A stretch of DNA of 64,000 nt, taken from the NCBI GenBank assembly GCA_016219875.1, contig JACRJZ010000021.1, positions 117,505 to 181,504 on the forward strand. The letters run 5' to 3'. Of the stretch, positions 25,907 through 34,470 are shown piece by piece (the stretch's first letter is position 1; each line of letters opens with the position of its first letter). A program made the translations under genes and the position numbers. The notes under the pieces were generated by a model. That model was not told where the DNA came from and ran no database searches. It saw only the letters and a program-made list of their open reading frames with translations. The DNA is from Verrucomicrobiota bacterium. GTDB lineage: Bacteria; Verrucomicrobiota; Verrucomicrobiia; Limisphaerales; JACRJZ01.

Positions 25907-26034
25907 TCTTTCCCTCACGTTGAACGGCGAATTCTCTGGATTGCTTCCTGAATTCAGCTTCGTCCTCCTGCTTCTGCACGGATGGCCGAATGGATGCAAT
26001 GGACGCGTCGTTCTCGCGGAGGTCAGCGGACTAG

Positions 26035-26243
26035 GAAAGAACGCGCGATTTGATATCGGCGAACGAGATCGCTGCCGTTGTCCAGACCTGGCAGAACGGC
26101 GCACTGAGCCGCGATTCCATGCTCGACAGCTTCCGCCGTGGCGAGGTGCTGCCGGAAGGGCGGACCAAGAAGAGGAGGTCCGGCTGATCGCGGTGGGGAA
26201 ACCGGAGCCAACCCCACAGCCAACCTCGTCAAGCGGTGTGTGA
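26035..26243 (+). pseudogene. Phage portal-like C-terminal fragment
   Basis: From 26041 the plus strand reads RDLISANEIAAVVQTWQNGA, then LSRDSMLDSFRRGEVLPEGR T, and stops at 26187; a one-frame shift resumes as EEEVRLIAVGKPEPTPQPTS and stops at 26243. 'xSAxEIxAxVxxWQxGAxSRxxMxxxxxRGEVLPEGRT' followed by acidic residues is the C-terminal end of phage portal proteins (DUF4055-like). A stop just upstream (26032) and no other phage gene nearby show it is a relic. It lies about 130 bp past tRNA-Asn. Family call from memory, moderate confidence. Confidence 0.5.
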
Positions 26244-26246
26244 AGA

Positions 26247-27152
26247 TCAGGGGCTATGGCGCGTGCGCCATTCCCCCGGTGTCGTGCCTTCCCAGCCTTG
26301 AAAAGCCCGAAAGAAGGAGTTGGCATGCTCGTAACCGAGGAAGTAGGCAACCGCGTTGAGATCAGCGGCGCTGTGCTTGAGATAGTGACGCGCCAGTTCG
26401 CGGCGGGTATCCTCCAGCACTTGTTGAAACGTGATCCCCGCATCCGTCAGCCGCCGCTGTAGCGTGCGCGCGCTCGTGCCCATTTCCCGGGCGGTGTGCT
26501 GCAGGGTCGGGCGCTTCCCGGCCAAAGACCGCTTGAGGGCACGCTTGACCTGGTCGCCTGCGTCTGCGTTGGCGTTGCGCTCTTGAAGCTCGGATTCCAG
26601 GTGGGCACCAATCGCCGTGAGCAGTTCCACGTTGTGGGTGACGAAGGGCTGATCCAGGTCGCTGTTGCGAAAGACCAGCGCGTCGCGGCTGGCTTTGAAA
26701 CGCACCCGGCAGCCGAAGTGGGATTCGAGCAACGCGCGGTTGTGATCAGGCCGGGTCAGTTCCAGGCGCAAGGGCGTGATGCGGCCGTCGGTGCCTCGGC
26801 GACCGATGCCCAGAATCCATGAAAGACCAAGGTCCCCCAGAATGTCGGGCTGGGGTTCCTGGGCTTGAGGGTAGATGAACTCCACGGAGGCTTCATCCCG
26901 AGTGGTGAGAACACGAATTTCCTGCGGACACGTCAACTGCTTGAAGCGGGCGATGCGCTGGAGGGCGTCGCGGAAGGACTGGCTGCACACGGCCGCCACG
27001 GTGGCGGGGTGGTAAAGCTCAAACCGTGGTTCCTCGCCCATCTTCAGGCCAATGGCGGGATCGGGAGTCATTTCGCGGACCGCACGCCACAGGGCGAAGA
27101 CTTGAGCGGTGGTGGCGTAGATTTTCTCCTGCTGAAAGAAGATTTCCGGCAA
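26247..27152 (-). CDS. AraC-family transcriptional regulator, N-terminus uncertain
   Basis: A 301-residue protein. The C-terminal 100 residues are an AraC DNA-binding domain (PTLQHTAREMGTSARTLQRR, LARHYLKHSAADLNAVAYFL, GYEHANSFFRAFQGWEGTTP, GEWRTRHS). The N-terminal part (TTAQVFALWRAVREMTPDPA onwards) is the Arabinose_bd-type ligand domain. Relatives carry about 30-40 more residues before 'TAQVFALWRA'; here the frame begins at a TTG preceded at once by TGA. A two-base shift there would restore an expected 'SPAGLPEIFF' reading, so the 5' end may be frameshifted. Ligand and targets unknown; it stands alone. Confidence 0.75.
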   Translation of the reverse strand: MPEIFFQQEKIYATTAQVFALWRAVREMTPDPAIGLKMGEEPRFELYHPATVAAVCSQSFRDALQRIARFKQLTCPQEIRVLTTRDEASVEFIYPQAQEPQPDILGDLGLSWILGIGRRGTDGRITPLRLELTRPDHNRALLESHFGCRVRFKASRDALVFRNSDLDQPFVTHNVELLTAIGAHLESELQERNANADAGDQVKRALKRSLAGKRPTLQHTAREMGTSARTLQRRLTDAGITFQQVLEDTRRELARHYLKHSAADLNAVAYFLGYEHANSFFRAFQGWEGTTPGEWRTRHSP

Positions 27153-27317
27153 TCACCGGCAGGACTCGCAAGTCACGTGTCACCGACTGACCCGGACGCG
27201 GTGCCACTGCGGCAAATCAAAAAGTTCTGCGTCAAGACCGCCCGTGAAATCGCCGGTACGCAACGCCAGGTTCATCGGCGTGGAATACGAAGGCGCGGAA
27301 TGATGGTCCTGGCCCTC

Positions 27318-28538
27318 TTAGGGCAATTCCAAGGGCCGCGGCGCCACCCTGTTTATCGGCCGGTTCTCCTCAGCGGACATCGGGACTTCGTCGGGCGTGG
27401 GCGGCTTTCTGACGTACTTGCTGCCCAGCCGTTGCCACCACCAACTGTTGGAATCGCGGGCTTTCGGAAACCGGGTCAAAAGTTGGCTGCCCTTGGGTGT
27501 TTCGCCCAGCGGCCAAATTGTCACGCTCGGCTGGAAGTAAGGGTCGTCTTCGAGCGTGTCGTGGACTTTGCCTTTTCGGTCGCGTAAATCCCACGTCCAT
27601 CCGATTTCGCCGTTGGTGGTCGTTCCTGTTTTGCTGGCGAGCAGCTTGCCTTTGTGGTCGCGGATGTCGATGCGCCAGTTCACCCGTGGTTCGGCGCTCT
27701 TGGCTTGGAACCTCCAATTGCCACCAACCTCCGAGTTCCAGTTTGGAAACATGATGGAGTTGGTCGTCCAGACCCGAACGGGGGAGTTGCTCAAGGTCAG
27801 GAATTGCTCTCCGGCTCCAACGACGTTGTTCAGGTGGAGGCTGGTCCGCAACTGGAGCGTGTGCAAGCCATTGCCGAGCCTGTTGTGTCGGAGCCAGAAG
27901 CCGGCTGTATAGAGCCATCGCGGATTCTTGACGGTGCCAAAGTTGACGCGCTCGATTCCTTCGGTCACCGCGTCCTGCAGGCCGATGGTTTCGTCCTCAG
28001 TAATGCGCCCGGCATCAATGACCAAGTCCACATGCAGGCCGAAGACACGGCTGAACTCGTCGCGTCCGGGATTACCGAAATAGAACGGAATGAAGTCTTC
28101 ACCGCACTGCTGCGGCCCGCCGTCCAGTCGGACACCTTCCATGTCGAACCAGAAATCCGGGAGCACCAAAACCCGGTACAAATCGAGAAGATTCGAGCTT
28201 GCTTGCCCGGTCGTGCCCCCGGCGTCGTGGAAAGTCGTTCGGTTTGTCCGAGGCGTGGCACGCAGCGCTTTGGCCAAGACCGACCACAGCGTCTCTGGCA
28301 ACGCATTGGAACGGCTGAGAAGTAGAAAACGTTCGCGCGGAGCGCTAGGCCACGTGAGGACGATGTTCGTGGTCTCTTTGCGAATCGAGAAACCTTCGAC
28401 GCTCGCTGGCTCAGGAGTTTCCTGAGAATACGCCGTCGGAGTACTGCAAAAGGCGAACCACGCCGCCCAGACTATCAGGAGCGAGCGAGACCAAGAAACC
28501 CTGCGGTTCTTCGCTCGCGTTGGAACTTGGCCAATCAT
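27318..28538 (-). CDS. Secreted protein homologous to the non-catalytic part of the clan-CD-like protein, operon gene 3
   Basis: A 406-residue exported protein (hydrophobic signal WSRSLLIVWAAWFAFCSTP ending near AYSQ). It lacks any enzyme motif I know. Its middle and end align by eye with the first protein of the operon: NIVLTWPSAPRERF vs DVVLSWPSSPGQQF, GLHTLQLRTSLHLNN vs GTYQIQLRSTVRWSD, NSIMFPNWNSE vs NQVIFTNWNEA, NWRIDIRDHKG vs DWQIDIYDAWD, and TNGEIGWTWDLRDRKGKVHD vs YNGQIAWTWNLRDTSGILRD. It stops where the partner's His/Cys domain begins. Its start overlaps the stop of gene 2 by four bases, so translation is coupled. A binding, scaffold or inhibitor role is inference. Confidence 0.8.
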   Translation of the reverse strand: MIGQVPTRAKNRRVSWSRSLLIVWAAWFAFCSTPTAYSQETPEPASVEGFSIRKETTNIVLTWPSAPRERFLLLSRSNALPETLWSVLAKALRATPRTNRTTFHDAGGTTGQASSNLLDLYRVLVLPDFWFDMEGVRLDGGPQQCGEDFIPFYFGNPGRDEFSRVFGLHVDLVIDAGRITEDETIGLQDAVTEGIERVNFGTVKNPRWLYTAGFWLRHNRLGNGLHTLQLRTSLHLNNVVGAGEQFLTLSNSPVRVWTTNSIMFPNWNSEVGGNWRFQAKSAEPRVNWRIDIRDHKGKLLASKTGTTTNGEIGWTWDLRDRKGKVHDTLEDDPYFQPSVTIWPLGETPKGSQLLTRFPKARDSNSWWWQRLGSKYVRKPPTPDEVPMSAEENRPINRVAPRPLELP

Positions 28539-29854
28539 TTCGGCTTTGGCGCGTTGAAAGCTGGCGGTGGACGCTGTGGCACCTTACGCGTGGGCGGACT
28601 GGCGCTACGCTCGCGGGGCGGCGGATTTGTCGCGCGGGACTGTCGTAACGAAATCGGCAGGTCGATTGGCGGTGGGTGGTTCCACAGGGCCATATTGTCG
28701 AAATAGAGGGACTTGAGGGATCCCTTCTCTGCATCGACTTCCGCCTCGACATTGGACTGAAGACTCTCGGGGGTGTACGCCCACTCAATCGCAAAGCGCG
28801 GAATGCCAAGGACAGCCGGCTTGTGGACGTCGGGTTTGAAGTCCACATGCAGGAGGTTGGTCGGGTAGTTGAGCCTCGCCAACGTCCCGCGCACGAGTTG
28901 GACGGCCTGCGCCTCGGTCAGATTCCATTTGCCAACGAAGTCCTTCGCGAGCATTGGGCGGTCGCTGCTGTGGAAGAGATTGTCCGGCGCGTAAAAACCG
29001 TTCACCATGCTGTTCCGATACACGAACTCCCAGCCGTTGGTAAGCTCTATTTCCGAGTGCGGCCAGCCTCCGTTGTCGCTTACCGAGAACCGGGCGACCT
29101 GATTCGTGGTCAATGGCCTCGGAATTGGCAAGCCCAGTGTCTTGCCGTAATCATCGACTGCGTTCAGGACAATCGGCAGCAGCTTCCACGCATACTCCGG
29201 GTTCGCCCGTGGCCGAGGCGGGCCGCGCAAAGGGGGAACGACACCGACTTTCGGAGGAGGCTTGCGGAGGTTTGGATTCACGCTCAGGCGCACGCGCTCG
29301 ATTCGCTTGGCGTCCGCGTTTACTTCGATGTCCACACTTTCACCCCCACTGCGCGGATCCAGCCACTGCACGCGGTAGTGCGGCACCATGTTGTTCCCAA
29401 CCTTCTCTGGCGGGGTGACGCGAGATTCCTGTTCCGCGAACACCGATTCCAATGGGATGCCCAGTTTCACAAGCGTCGATCGCGCCATCTGAACCGCCTC
29501 GGCTTGGGACATCCGCACTATCCCGTAGAATTTCGGAACTTCCCCGGGGTCTTGCAGTGTGAAATAGGAATGGCGCGATTGGACGAGGTTGACATAGCCC
29601 TGAGCAAAGCCGAAAGACCAGCCGCCTTGAACCTCGACACCTCCACCAACCCAATCGCCGTTCGGGTAGCGATAGGGCATGACCCGACACTGGATTACAT
29701 GCTGCGTCGTCAGGGGATGCGGCACAGGCAAGTCAAGTTTGTGTGCCGCATCTGAGAAGTACGGCAGCAACGCGAGCAGCACGGCATTTGAGTATTGGGC
29801 CGTGACCTGAATCAGGTCCGGCCCATGACCTGCCAATTCCAGTATCAAGGCCAT
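28535..29854 (-). CDS. Two-repeat PepSY-like protein, operon gene 2
   Basis: A 439-residue protein without a clear signal peptide. It has two tandem copies of one unit of roughly 170-200 residues. Each has LPVPHPLTTQHV / LPIPRPLTTNQV, then a beta-rich part (VEVQGGWSFGFAQGYVNLVQ / IELTNGWEFVYRNSMVNGFY), then SQAEAVQMARSTLVKLGIP / TEAQAVQLVRGTLARLNYP, then HYRVQWLDP / RFAIEWAYTP with VDIEVNADAKRIERV / VEAEVDAEKGSLKSL. The second half of each unit has the helix-strand pattern of PepSY domains, which inhibit or chaperone secreted proteases. The C-terminus is rich in Pro and Arg. It overlaps the upstream gene by 10 bp and the downstream gene by 4 bp. Confidence 0.75.
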   Translation of the reverse strand: MALILELAGHGPDLIQVTAQYSNAVLLALLPYFSDAAHKLDLPVPHPLTTQHVIQCRVMPYRYPNGDWVGGGVEVQGGWSFGFAQGYVNLVQSRHSYFTLQDPGEVPKFYGIVRMSQAEAVQMARSTLVKLGIPLESVFAEQESRVTPPEKVGNNMVPHYRVQWLDPRSGGESVDIEVNADAKRIERVRLSVNPNLRKPPPKVGVVPPLRGPPRPRANPEYAWKLLPIVLNAVDDYGKTLGLPIPRPLTTNQVARFSVSDNGGWPHSEIELTNGWEFVYRNSMVNGFYAPDNLFHSSDRPMLAKDFVGKWNLTEAQAVQLVRGTLARLNYPTNLLHVDFKPDVHKPAVLGIPRFAIEWAYTPESLQSNVEAEVDAEKGSLKSLYFDNMALWNHPPPIDLPISLRQSRATNPPPRERSASPPTRKVPQRPPPAFNAPKPK

Positions 29855-31818
29855 CTCCAGTTACCTTTGCTATTGTAGTCTCGTATCGTCATCTGCGGAT
29901 AGCCGTAGTAGCGGATGTCCTCTTGGAACTTGGACGACGGCAACCAGTGGAAAATGGAGTTGGCATCCTCAAGAGCTTCTGTGATGGCCGGGTCGGGAAA
30001 GCTGTTTGCCCACAAGCCCATCCAGTTCTGCTCGAAGTCTAACCAGTCATATACATTGCCATATCCTGGCCCGCCGATGTCCTTAATCCATCCGACAAAC
30101 ACTGAGGGGCGCGGGTGGTTCGAGTGGTTCTGGTAGAATGAGATGGTGTTTGTCTGTCTGCTGATGCTGAAAGTGCTTGGCCAGTTTCCTGCGGCGGTGC
30201 TGCAACCGTCCAAGAACACGAAGCGGTAGCGCTTGGCTCGGACTCTCAGCGCGACTTGCCAACTGTAGAGCCGGCTCTTGCTTGAAGCCGATGTGAATCC
30301 TCCGCTGAGAACGAAGCCGTTGGTGCCCAGATTGTGTTTGTCGCAGCCGAGTTCACTGCCGGCGCCGTGCCCGTGATAGTAGAAGTTTCTGATGTATCCA
30401 TCACCAAGCCAGGCGAGCAGATTGGTCCAGCTTCCTTCGCGCTGGGCTTGAGAATAAACGTTGGTCCCAAACTTGATGGGGTACCACCACGATTCGTCGC
30501 CAATGAGCCAAGGGCCGCCCGCAATGTAGTCCATCGCATCGCTGAATTTCTCCTGGCAGTCGCCGGGGTAGCCAGGGGCGTCGCTGAACCAACGGTCCTG
30601 GAAAGCCGTCAGCCACTCTCCCGAATTCGGATACCCTGGCGCAGAGAGCGGTTGACGCCGAGTGGTCGGGCCGCCGGCCAAGGCCCCGGCCCCCGCAGTG
30701 TCGAACGTGATGTACGAAACCAGAAACGGGTCATTGTCCAAGTCGTCCCGCAGAATTCCCGAGGTGTCGCGGAGGTTCCAAGTCCACGCGATTTGCCCAT
30801 TGTACGTGTGTCCCGAACCACTGTTGACGTAATTGTCCCACGCATCGTAGATATCAATCTGCCAATCCGTGTCCGTATTCGCAGTCTGAGCGCGCAACGT
30901 GTAGGTATCGCCCTGGATTGCCTCGTTCCAATTCGTAAATATGACTTGGTTTTCCACGACGATGGAACTCGTGCGGTTGGACAGGACGAGGTAAGCGGTC
31001 TCTGGGCTGAGGTCGTCGCTCCACCGGACAGTGGACCGTAGCTGAATCTGGTAGGTGCCGCTCGGCATGCGATCAAAGTAGATGCCCATGCCCCAGTTCG
31101 TCTCGCCCCCATCGACGTACGGCATGAACTCGGCGAACGGCGAAGGTTCGCCGTTCAACAGCACCTCACAGTTGTCAATTCGCTCCAGATAGTCGCCAAA
31201 ATCGACTGTGAAAAACGTCGGACCATCGTACGTGTAGTTCGTGAGGTTGAAGGCCCAGTTGGGGACCTTGAGAACCCGATAAAAGCCGCAGCACCCGGAA
31301 CTGCTGTCCAGCGTAGCTGCGGAGGCCGTCGCGGCCTGCTGGCGCGCCGCCTGCAATAGCGCCGGATTCTTGGCAACCTCATCGCGCCAAGCTTGGGCTT
31401 TCGCTGCCGCCTCGTAAAGCTGTGCGGTCAACCAAGCGATGGCCTTCTCGGCTTCGGCCTTCCGCTCAGCACGCAGAGCCTCCAATTCTTCCGCTGAGAG
31501 TTGCACCTTCTGCGTCGCCGCTCCGCCTTCAGCCTGCATTTGTTGGCCGCTTTCGGGAAGAACGGCCGCGTGAATGAAGGTCGTGTAGTTGGTGTCGGCA
31601 GCGGCGGAGAGGCCGTTGGTCAGCGTGGTCCACGCGCTGTTCGTGTCAACGGTCTCCCGGAACTGGACCACGAATTGTTGTCCCGGTGAACTGGGCCAGC
31701 TCAAGACGACATCCGTCCCTTGCTTGGAGATGCTGGTGACGACCGCGTTGGATGACGCACACGAAATGGTCAGCAACGCTGCGAACAACTGCGGCAAACT
31801 GCTGTGCTGTGCTTTCAT
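29845..31818 (-). CDS. Secreted clan-CD (caspase/gingipain-like) peptidase candidate, operon gene 1
   Basis: A 657-residue protein with a signal peptide (SLPQLFAALLTISCASSNAV). Residues about 30-350 are beta-sandwich-like and shared with operon gene 3. From about 400 comes a new domain: DGYIRNFYYHGHGAGSELG, a hydrophobic strand ending in His482-Gly-His484-Gly, and about 55 residues later KRYRFVFLDGCSTAAGNW, a second hydrophobic strand ending in Asp-Gly-Cys539. A strand then His-Gly, and a later strand then a Cys, is the layout of clan CD cysteine peptidases (caspase, gingipain, CHAT). Active-site identity is inference from this spacing. It is the first gene of a three-gene minus-strand operon and overlaps gene 2 by 10 bp. 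No known family name applies with confidence. Confidence 0.72.
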   Translation of the reverse strand: MKAQHSSLPQLFAALLTISCASSNAVVTSISKQGTDVVLSWPSSPGQQFVVQFRETVDTNSAWTTLTNGLSAAADTNYTTFIHAAVLPESGQQMQAEGGAATQKVQLSAEELEALRAERKAEAEKAIAWLTAQLYEAAAKAQAWRDEVAKNPALLQAARQQAATASAATLDSSSGCCGFYRVLKVPNWAFNLTNYTYDGPTFFTVDFGDYLERIDNCEVLLNGEPSPFAEFMPYVDGGETNWGMGIYFDRMPSGTYQIQLRSTVRWSDDLSPETAYLVLSNRTSSIVVENQVIFTNWNEAIQGDTYTLRAQTANTDTDWQIDIYDAWDNYVNSGSGHTYNGQIAWTWNLRDTSGILRDDLDNDPFLVSYITFDTAGAGALAGGPTTRRQPLSAPGYPNSGEWLTAFQDRWFSDAPGYPGDCQEKFSDAMDYIAGGPWLIGDESWWYPIKFGTNVYSQAQREGSWTNLLAWLGDGYIRNFYYHGHGAGSELGCDKHNLGTNGFVLSGGFTSASSKSRLYSWQVALRVRAKRYRFVFLDGCSTAAGNWPSTFSISRQTNTISFYQNHSNHPRPSVFVGWIKDIGGPGYGNVYDWLDFEQNWMGLWANSFPDPAITEALEDANSIFHWLPSSKFQEDIRYYGYPQMTIRDYNSKGNWRWP

Positions 31819-32014
31819 TGCTTTGGATGTTTTGGATTTTCGCGTCTGTCCGGGCCATTCTGCTTCCTAAGACTGATTATTAAGTGTCGTTGCATATCGC
31901 AGTGGCTCAAAGACTTTCAGGGACAGACGATCTCAAATCGCAGTCCGGCTGTCAAGCGGTCTGTTGGGTATAGCCTACAGCCAGAAGAGGGGCGCCCGGA
32001 TAACACTCTGACCA

Positions 32015-32230
32015 GTGCGGCATGACGTTGCGCAACAGTTCGGACAGCGTGTTCGGCAAGTTCGGCAGGAGCGGCGGCTCTCTCAGGAAGCCCTCGCTGC
32101 CAAGGCCGACATTGACCGGGCATTTCTGAGCGGCATCGAACGGGGAGTGGAGAATCCGACCCTGTTCACGATTCAGGCCATCGCCGATGCACTGGAGATT
32201 CGCATTGGAATGCTCATGAAGGGAATCTGA
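32015..32230 (+). CDS. Orphan XRE regulator, C-protein-like
   Basis: A 71-residue protein from a GTG start. It is one helix-turn-helix: FGQRVRQVRQERRLSQEALA, AKADIDRAFLSGIERGVENP, TLFTIQAIADALEIRIGMLM. The sequence 'DRAFLSGIERGVENPTL' is typical of controller proteins of restriction systems, and it is about as long as the one at 7822. No endonuclease or methyltransferase follows: the next 190 bp have no supported gene. It is transcribed away from the clan-CD operon and could regulate it, or be what remains of a lost R-M module. Confidence 0.75.
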   Translation: MRHDVAQQFGQRVRQVRQERRLSQEALAAKADIDRAFLSGIERGVENPTLFTIQAIADALEIRIGMLMKGI

Positions 32231-32419
32231 GGCTCCTTGCCTCGGGGAAGACGTGCGCAGCACTGCGATAGAGCAGCATTGCCTTCGATTTGCCCTCTTC
32301 GTCCCGAAATTCCTCTCTCAAGCGCCTTGGCGAGCATCGCCACGGCGAAACCTTTGACCGCATTTTCTCCCAGTGGGACGCGCGAAATACTGCTGGATTC
32401 GGTACGGGATCAGTCCCTC

Positions 32420-33793
32420 TCATTGAGCGACGTTGAGGCACTTTAGCTGGGTCTGGTCTCGCAGAAGGAGCTTGCCACCGGCAAGAGCCAGGGGTGCCCA
32501 ATTCTGGTTTCTGCCTCCAACTCGTGAAGCCAGCGGATCATTCTCTGATCCACTTCCTCCTTCTGCCAGCACCGTGGCTGATGCCAGCAGTTTAAATCCG
32601 GAGGGATCAGGCTCGATCAGATACAAGGTCTGCGCGCCATCGGTGGCCAGGATCAGGCCATCGGCCAGAATCATACTGCCCTTGTTGAAATCAGGTGACC
32701 GTTTGGTTTTCCACAGGATTTTGCCCTCCATGCTCATGCACACCATGCCGTCGCGCCGCTGATTGGTTCCGTACTGAGCATAGAAATGCCCCTTGTGCTG
32801 GACCGGCGGCTTGGTCTGATCGCCAAATTCCTTGGTGGTGAAGAGTTCGGTTGTGCCATAGCGGCCATCAGCCTTCTTCTCGACCTTGATCATCGTTGCG
32901 CCAAGCTCATATCCACCGACAATCAGCACTTTGTTTTCGCCGGCATCCACGGCGCTCGCGACCGGGATGTGACATTCCCACTTGTCATATTTCCAGAGGA
33001 TTTCTCCCGTAAGCGGGTCCATTCCGACGACGTTGCCTAATTCATTAACTGGGCTGGTCCGTTGGAAGGGGTTGGTCGATGAAGTGACCATAACCACATG
33101 GTCTTTTCCGTCCACCTTGACGATGGCCGGGCTGGCATAGCTGATCAGGCCAAGCGACGGCGTTTTCCATTTGACGTTGCCCGTGGCTTTTTCATAGGCC
33201 ACAACCCCGGCCTGGGGCGCCTGTGAAGCCACAATCAGCAAGTCACCGTAAACCAAAGGACATTGCGTAATTGCCCAAAACGGAATTTTGCCGCCACCGA
33301 AATCCTTCCAGACATTCTTGTTCCAGACGGGTTTGTGAGTGCTGATGTCGATGCAATAAAGGTCGCCGTTGTGACCGCAGGAATAGACATGATTGCCGTC
33401 CACGGCTGGCACGCTCCGCGAGCCAGGAAACATCACCGAGCCGGGAGCGTCGTAAGCAAACTGCCAGAGTTCTTTGCCTGTGGTAAGGTCCAGACAACGG
33501 AGCGTGTCCCCCACCTTATCATCCCTGTCGAGGAGGTAAACCTTGCCGTCTTTGACCACAGGCCCACCAAAACCTCTGCCCACAGGAACGGTCCAGAGAA
33601 CCGCCGGACCATTCGTGGGCCAGGTGCGCAGAATGCCCTTTTGATCCGACGTGCTGTTCCTGGAGGGTCCAAGATATTGTGGCCAGTCGGAAGACCCTGC
33701 TGAGGCTGCCAAGGCTGTCGCGTTGAGCAGGACCAACATGAGAGAACCGGCGTGGAATCCCACGGGAGAACGATGGATTTTGGTTGTAGTCAT
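32420..33793 (-). CDS. PQQ-binding-like (BamB-type) beta-propeller protein, exported
   Basis: A 457-residue protein with a signal peptide (GSLMLVLLNATALAASAGSS). The mature protein begins SDWPQYLGPSRNSTSDQKGI, a hallmark of secreted PQQ-like propellers of Planctomycetota and Verrucomicrobiota. The blades repeat 'CLDLTTGKELWQF', 'CIDISTHKPVWNKNV', 'AYEKATGNVKWKTPS', 'GMDPLTGEILWKYDKWE' and 'MEGKILWKTKR', each with the tryptophan-docking motif. No dehydrogenase catalytic residues are recognised, so a scaffold or sensing role is as likely as an enzyme. It is not the BamB of the outer-membrane assembly complex by context. Confidence 0.86.
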   Translation of the reverse strand: MTTTKIHRSPVGFHAGSLMLVLLNATALAASAGSSDWPQYLGPSRNSTSDQKGILRTWPTNGPAVLWTVPVGRGFGGPVVKDGKVYLLDRDDKVGDTLRCLDLTTGKELWQFAYDAPGSVMFPGSRSVPAVDGNHVYSCGHNGDLYCIDISTHKPVWNKNVWKDFGGGKIPFWAITQCPLVYGDLLIVASQAPQAGVVAYEKATGNVKWKTPSLGLISYASPAIVKVDGKDHVVMVTSSTNPFQRTSPVNELGNVVGMDPLTGEILWKYDKWECHIPVASAVDAGENKVLIVGGYELGATMIKVEKKADGRYGTTELFTTKEFGDQTKPPVQHKGHFYAQYGTNQRRDGMVCMSMEGKILWKTKRSPDFNKGSMILADGLILATDGAQTLYLIEPDPSGFKLLASATVLAEGGSGSENDPLASRVGGRNQNWAPLALAGGKLLLRDQTQLKCLNVAQ

Positions 33794-33953
33794 GCGCTCA
33801 GGATAGCTTGGCTTCGGGGGCTGTCACTAGCAGAACGCGCCAAGTTACTAACAAAGCACGCCACGAGGGAACCGTCAGAATTGAAGCCGCATCACGTCGG
33901 TTCACGTTTTAACCGCGCCCCCCTCCAAGCGTTCAAGTTCACGGAGAGCCCTG

Positions 33954-34067
33954 CCGCATTTCATGGGCTACCGCTTTGGCCTGTTCAACTACGCGACAAA
34001 AACGGCCGGCGGCTGCGCGGATTTCGACTATTTCCGCGTGAGCGATCGGGTCAAGGCCACTAAGTGA
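33954..34067 (+). pseudogene. GH43 beta-xylosidase C-terminal fragment
   Basis: One plus-strand frame reads PHFMGYRFGLFNYATKTAGG then CADFDYFRVSDRVKATK and a TGA at 34065-34067. 'GYRFGLFNYATKxxGGxADFDYFRxSD' is the end of the beta-sandwich found in GH43 xylosidase/arabinosidase proteins. Nothing of the catalytic propeller lies upstream: 33794-33953 has no supported coding sequence. Confidence 0.65.
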
Positions 34068-34069
34068 AT

Positions 34070-34165
34070 TCACCCAACGGTGCCTTTGCCAAGCTGGGGA
34101 TCAAAGTCATGATCACGGAACTGGACGTCAGCGTCCTGCCGACGCCCGGGCCCGGCGGGGCGGAT
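34070..34165 (+). pseudogene. GH10 xylanase internal fragment
   Basis: Directly after the GH43 tail the plus strand reads NGAFAKLGIKVMITELDVSV then LPTPGPGGAD. 'FAxLGxKVMITELDVSVLP' is the nucleophile region of GH10 endo-xylanases; the Glu in TELDV is the catalytic nucleophile. Both ends of the enzyme are missing; similarity stops at about 34165. Confidence 0.65.
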
Positions 34166-34345
34166 GGCGCGATGCGGATCGTCGTCCCGGTGCTTCGCTC
34201 GGAAGACGGGCGTGACCGCGCCTCCTTGCCTGTCCGGCCCCGTGAGGAACTGATCGGGCGCGCCGACCCATTGCGGGGAGCCGGTGATGGCGTGGCGCTC
34301 GACCTTGACACCGGGAACGCGCTCCCGGAGGCGCTGCTTCTGCGC
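34165..34345 (-). pseudogene. Duplicated N-terminal fragment of the M36 metallopeptidase
   Basis: On the minus strand this reads RLRERVPGVKVERHAITGSP then QWVGAPDQFLTG and DDDPHRAIRP. The intact M36 gene has RLRERVPGVRLERHALTGSP then QWLGAPDRFLTE and GDPHRVVKS near 40560-40740. So a stretch from the propeptide region of the large gene has been copied next to its 3' end and has decayed. Confidence 0.65.
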
Positions 34346-34470
34346 AAGACCGCGCGCTGGGAGCGGCGTGGAGTTGCGGCGATCCAGACCGGCGAGTTCG
34401 TTGGTGCGCCGCACCGTTTGGGCGGTGTCGTTTCCCGCCGATCGACTGTGCAGCAGCGCTGCAACCCCGG

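Noticed and set aside
25410..25979. A minus-strand frame reading APERGLEPLTRRL...
   Set aside because: This is the antisense of tRNA-Asn, a well-known false translation.
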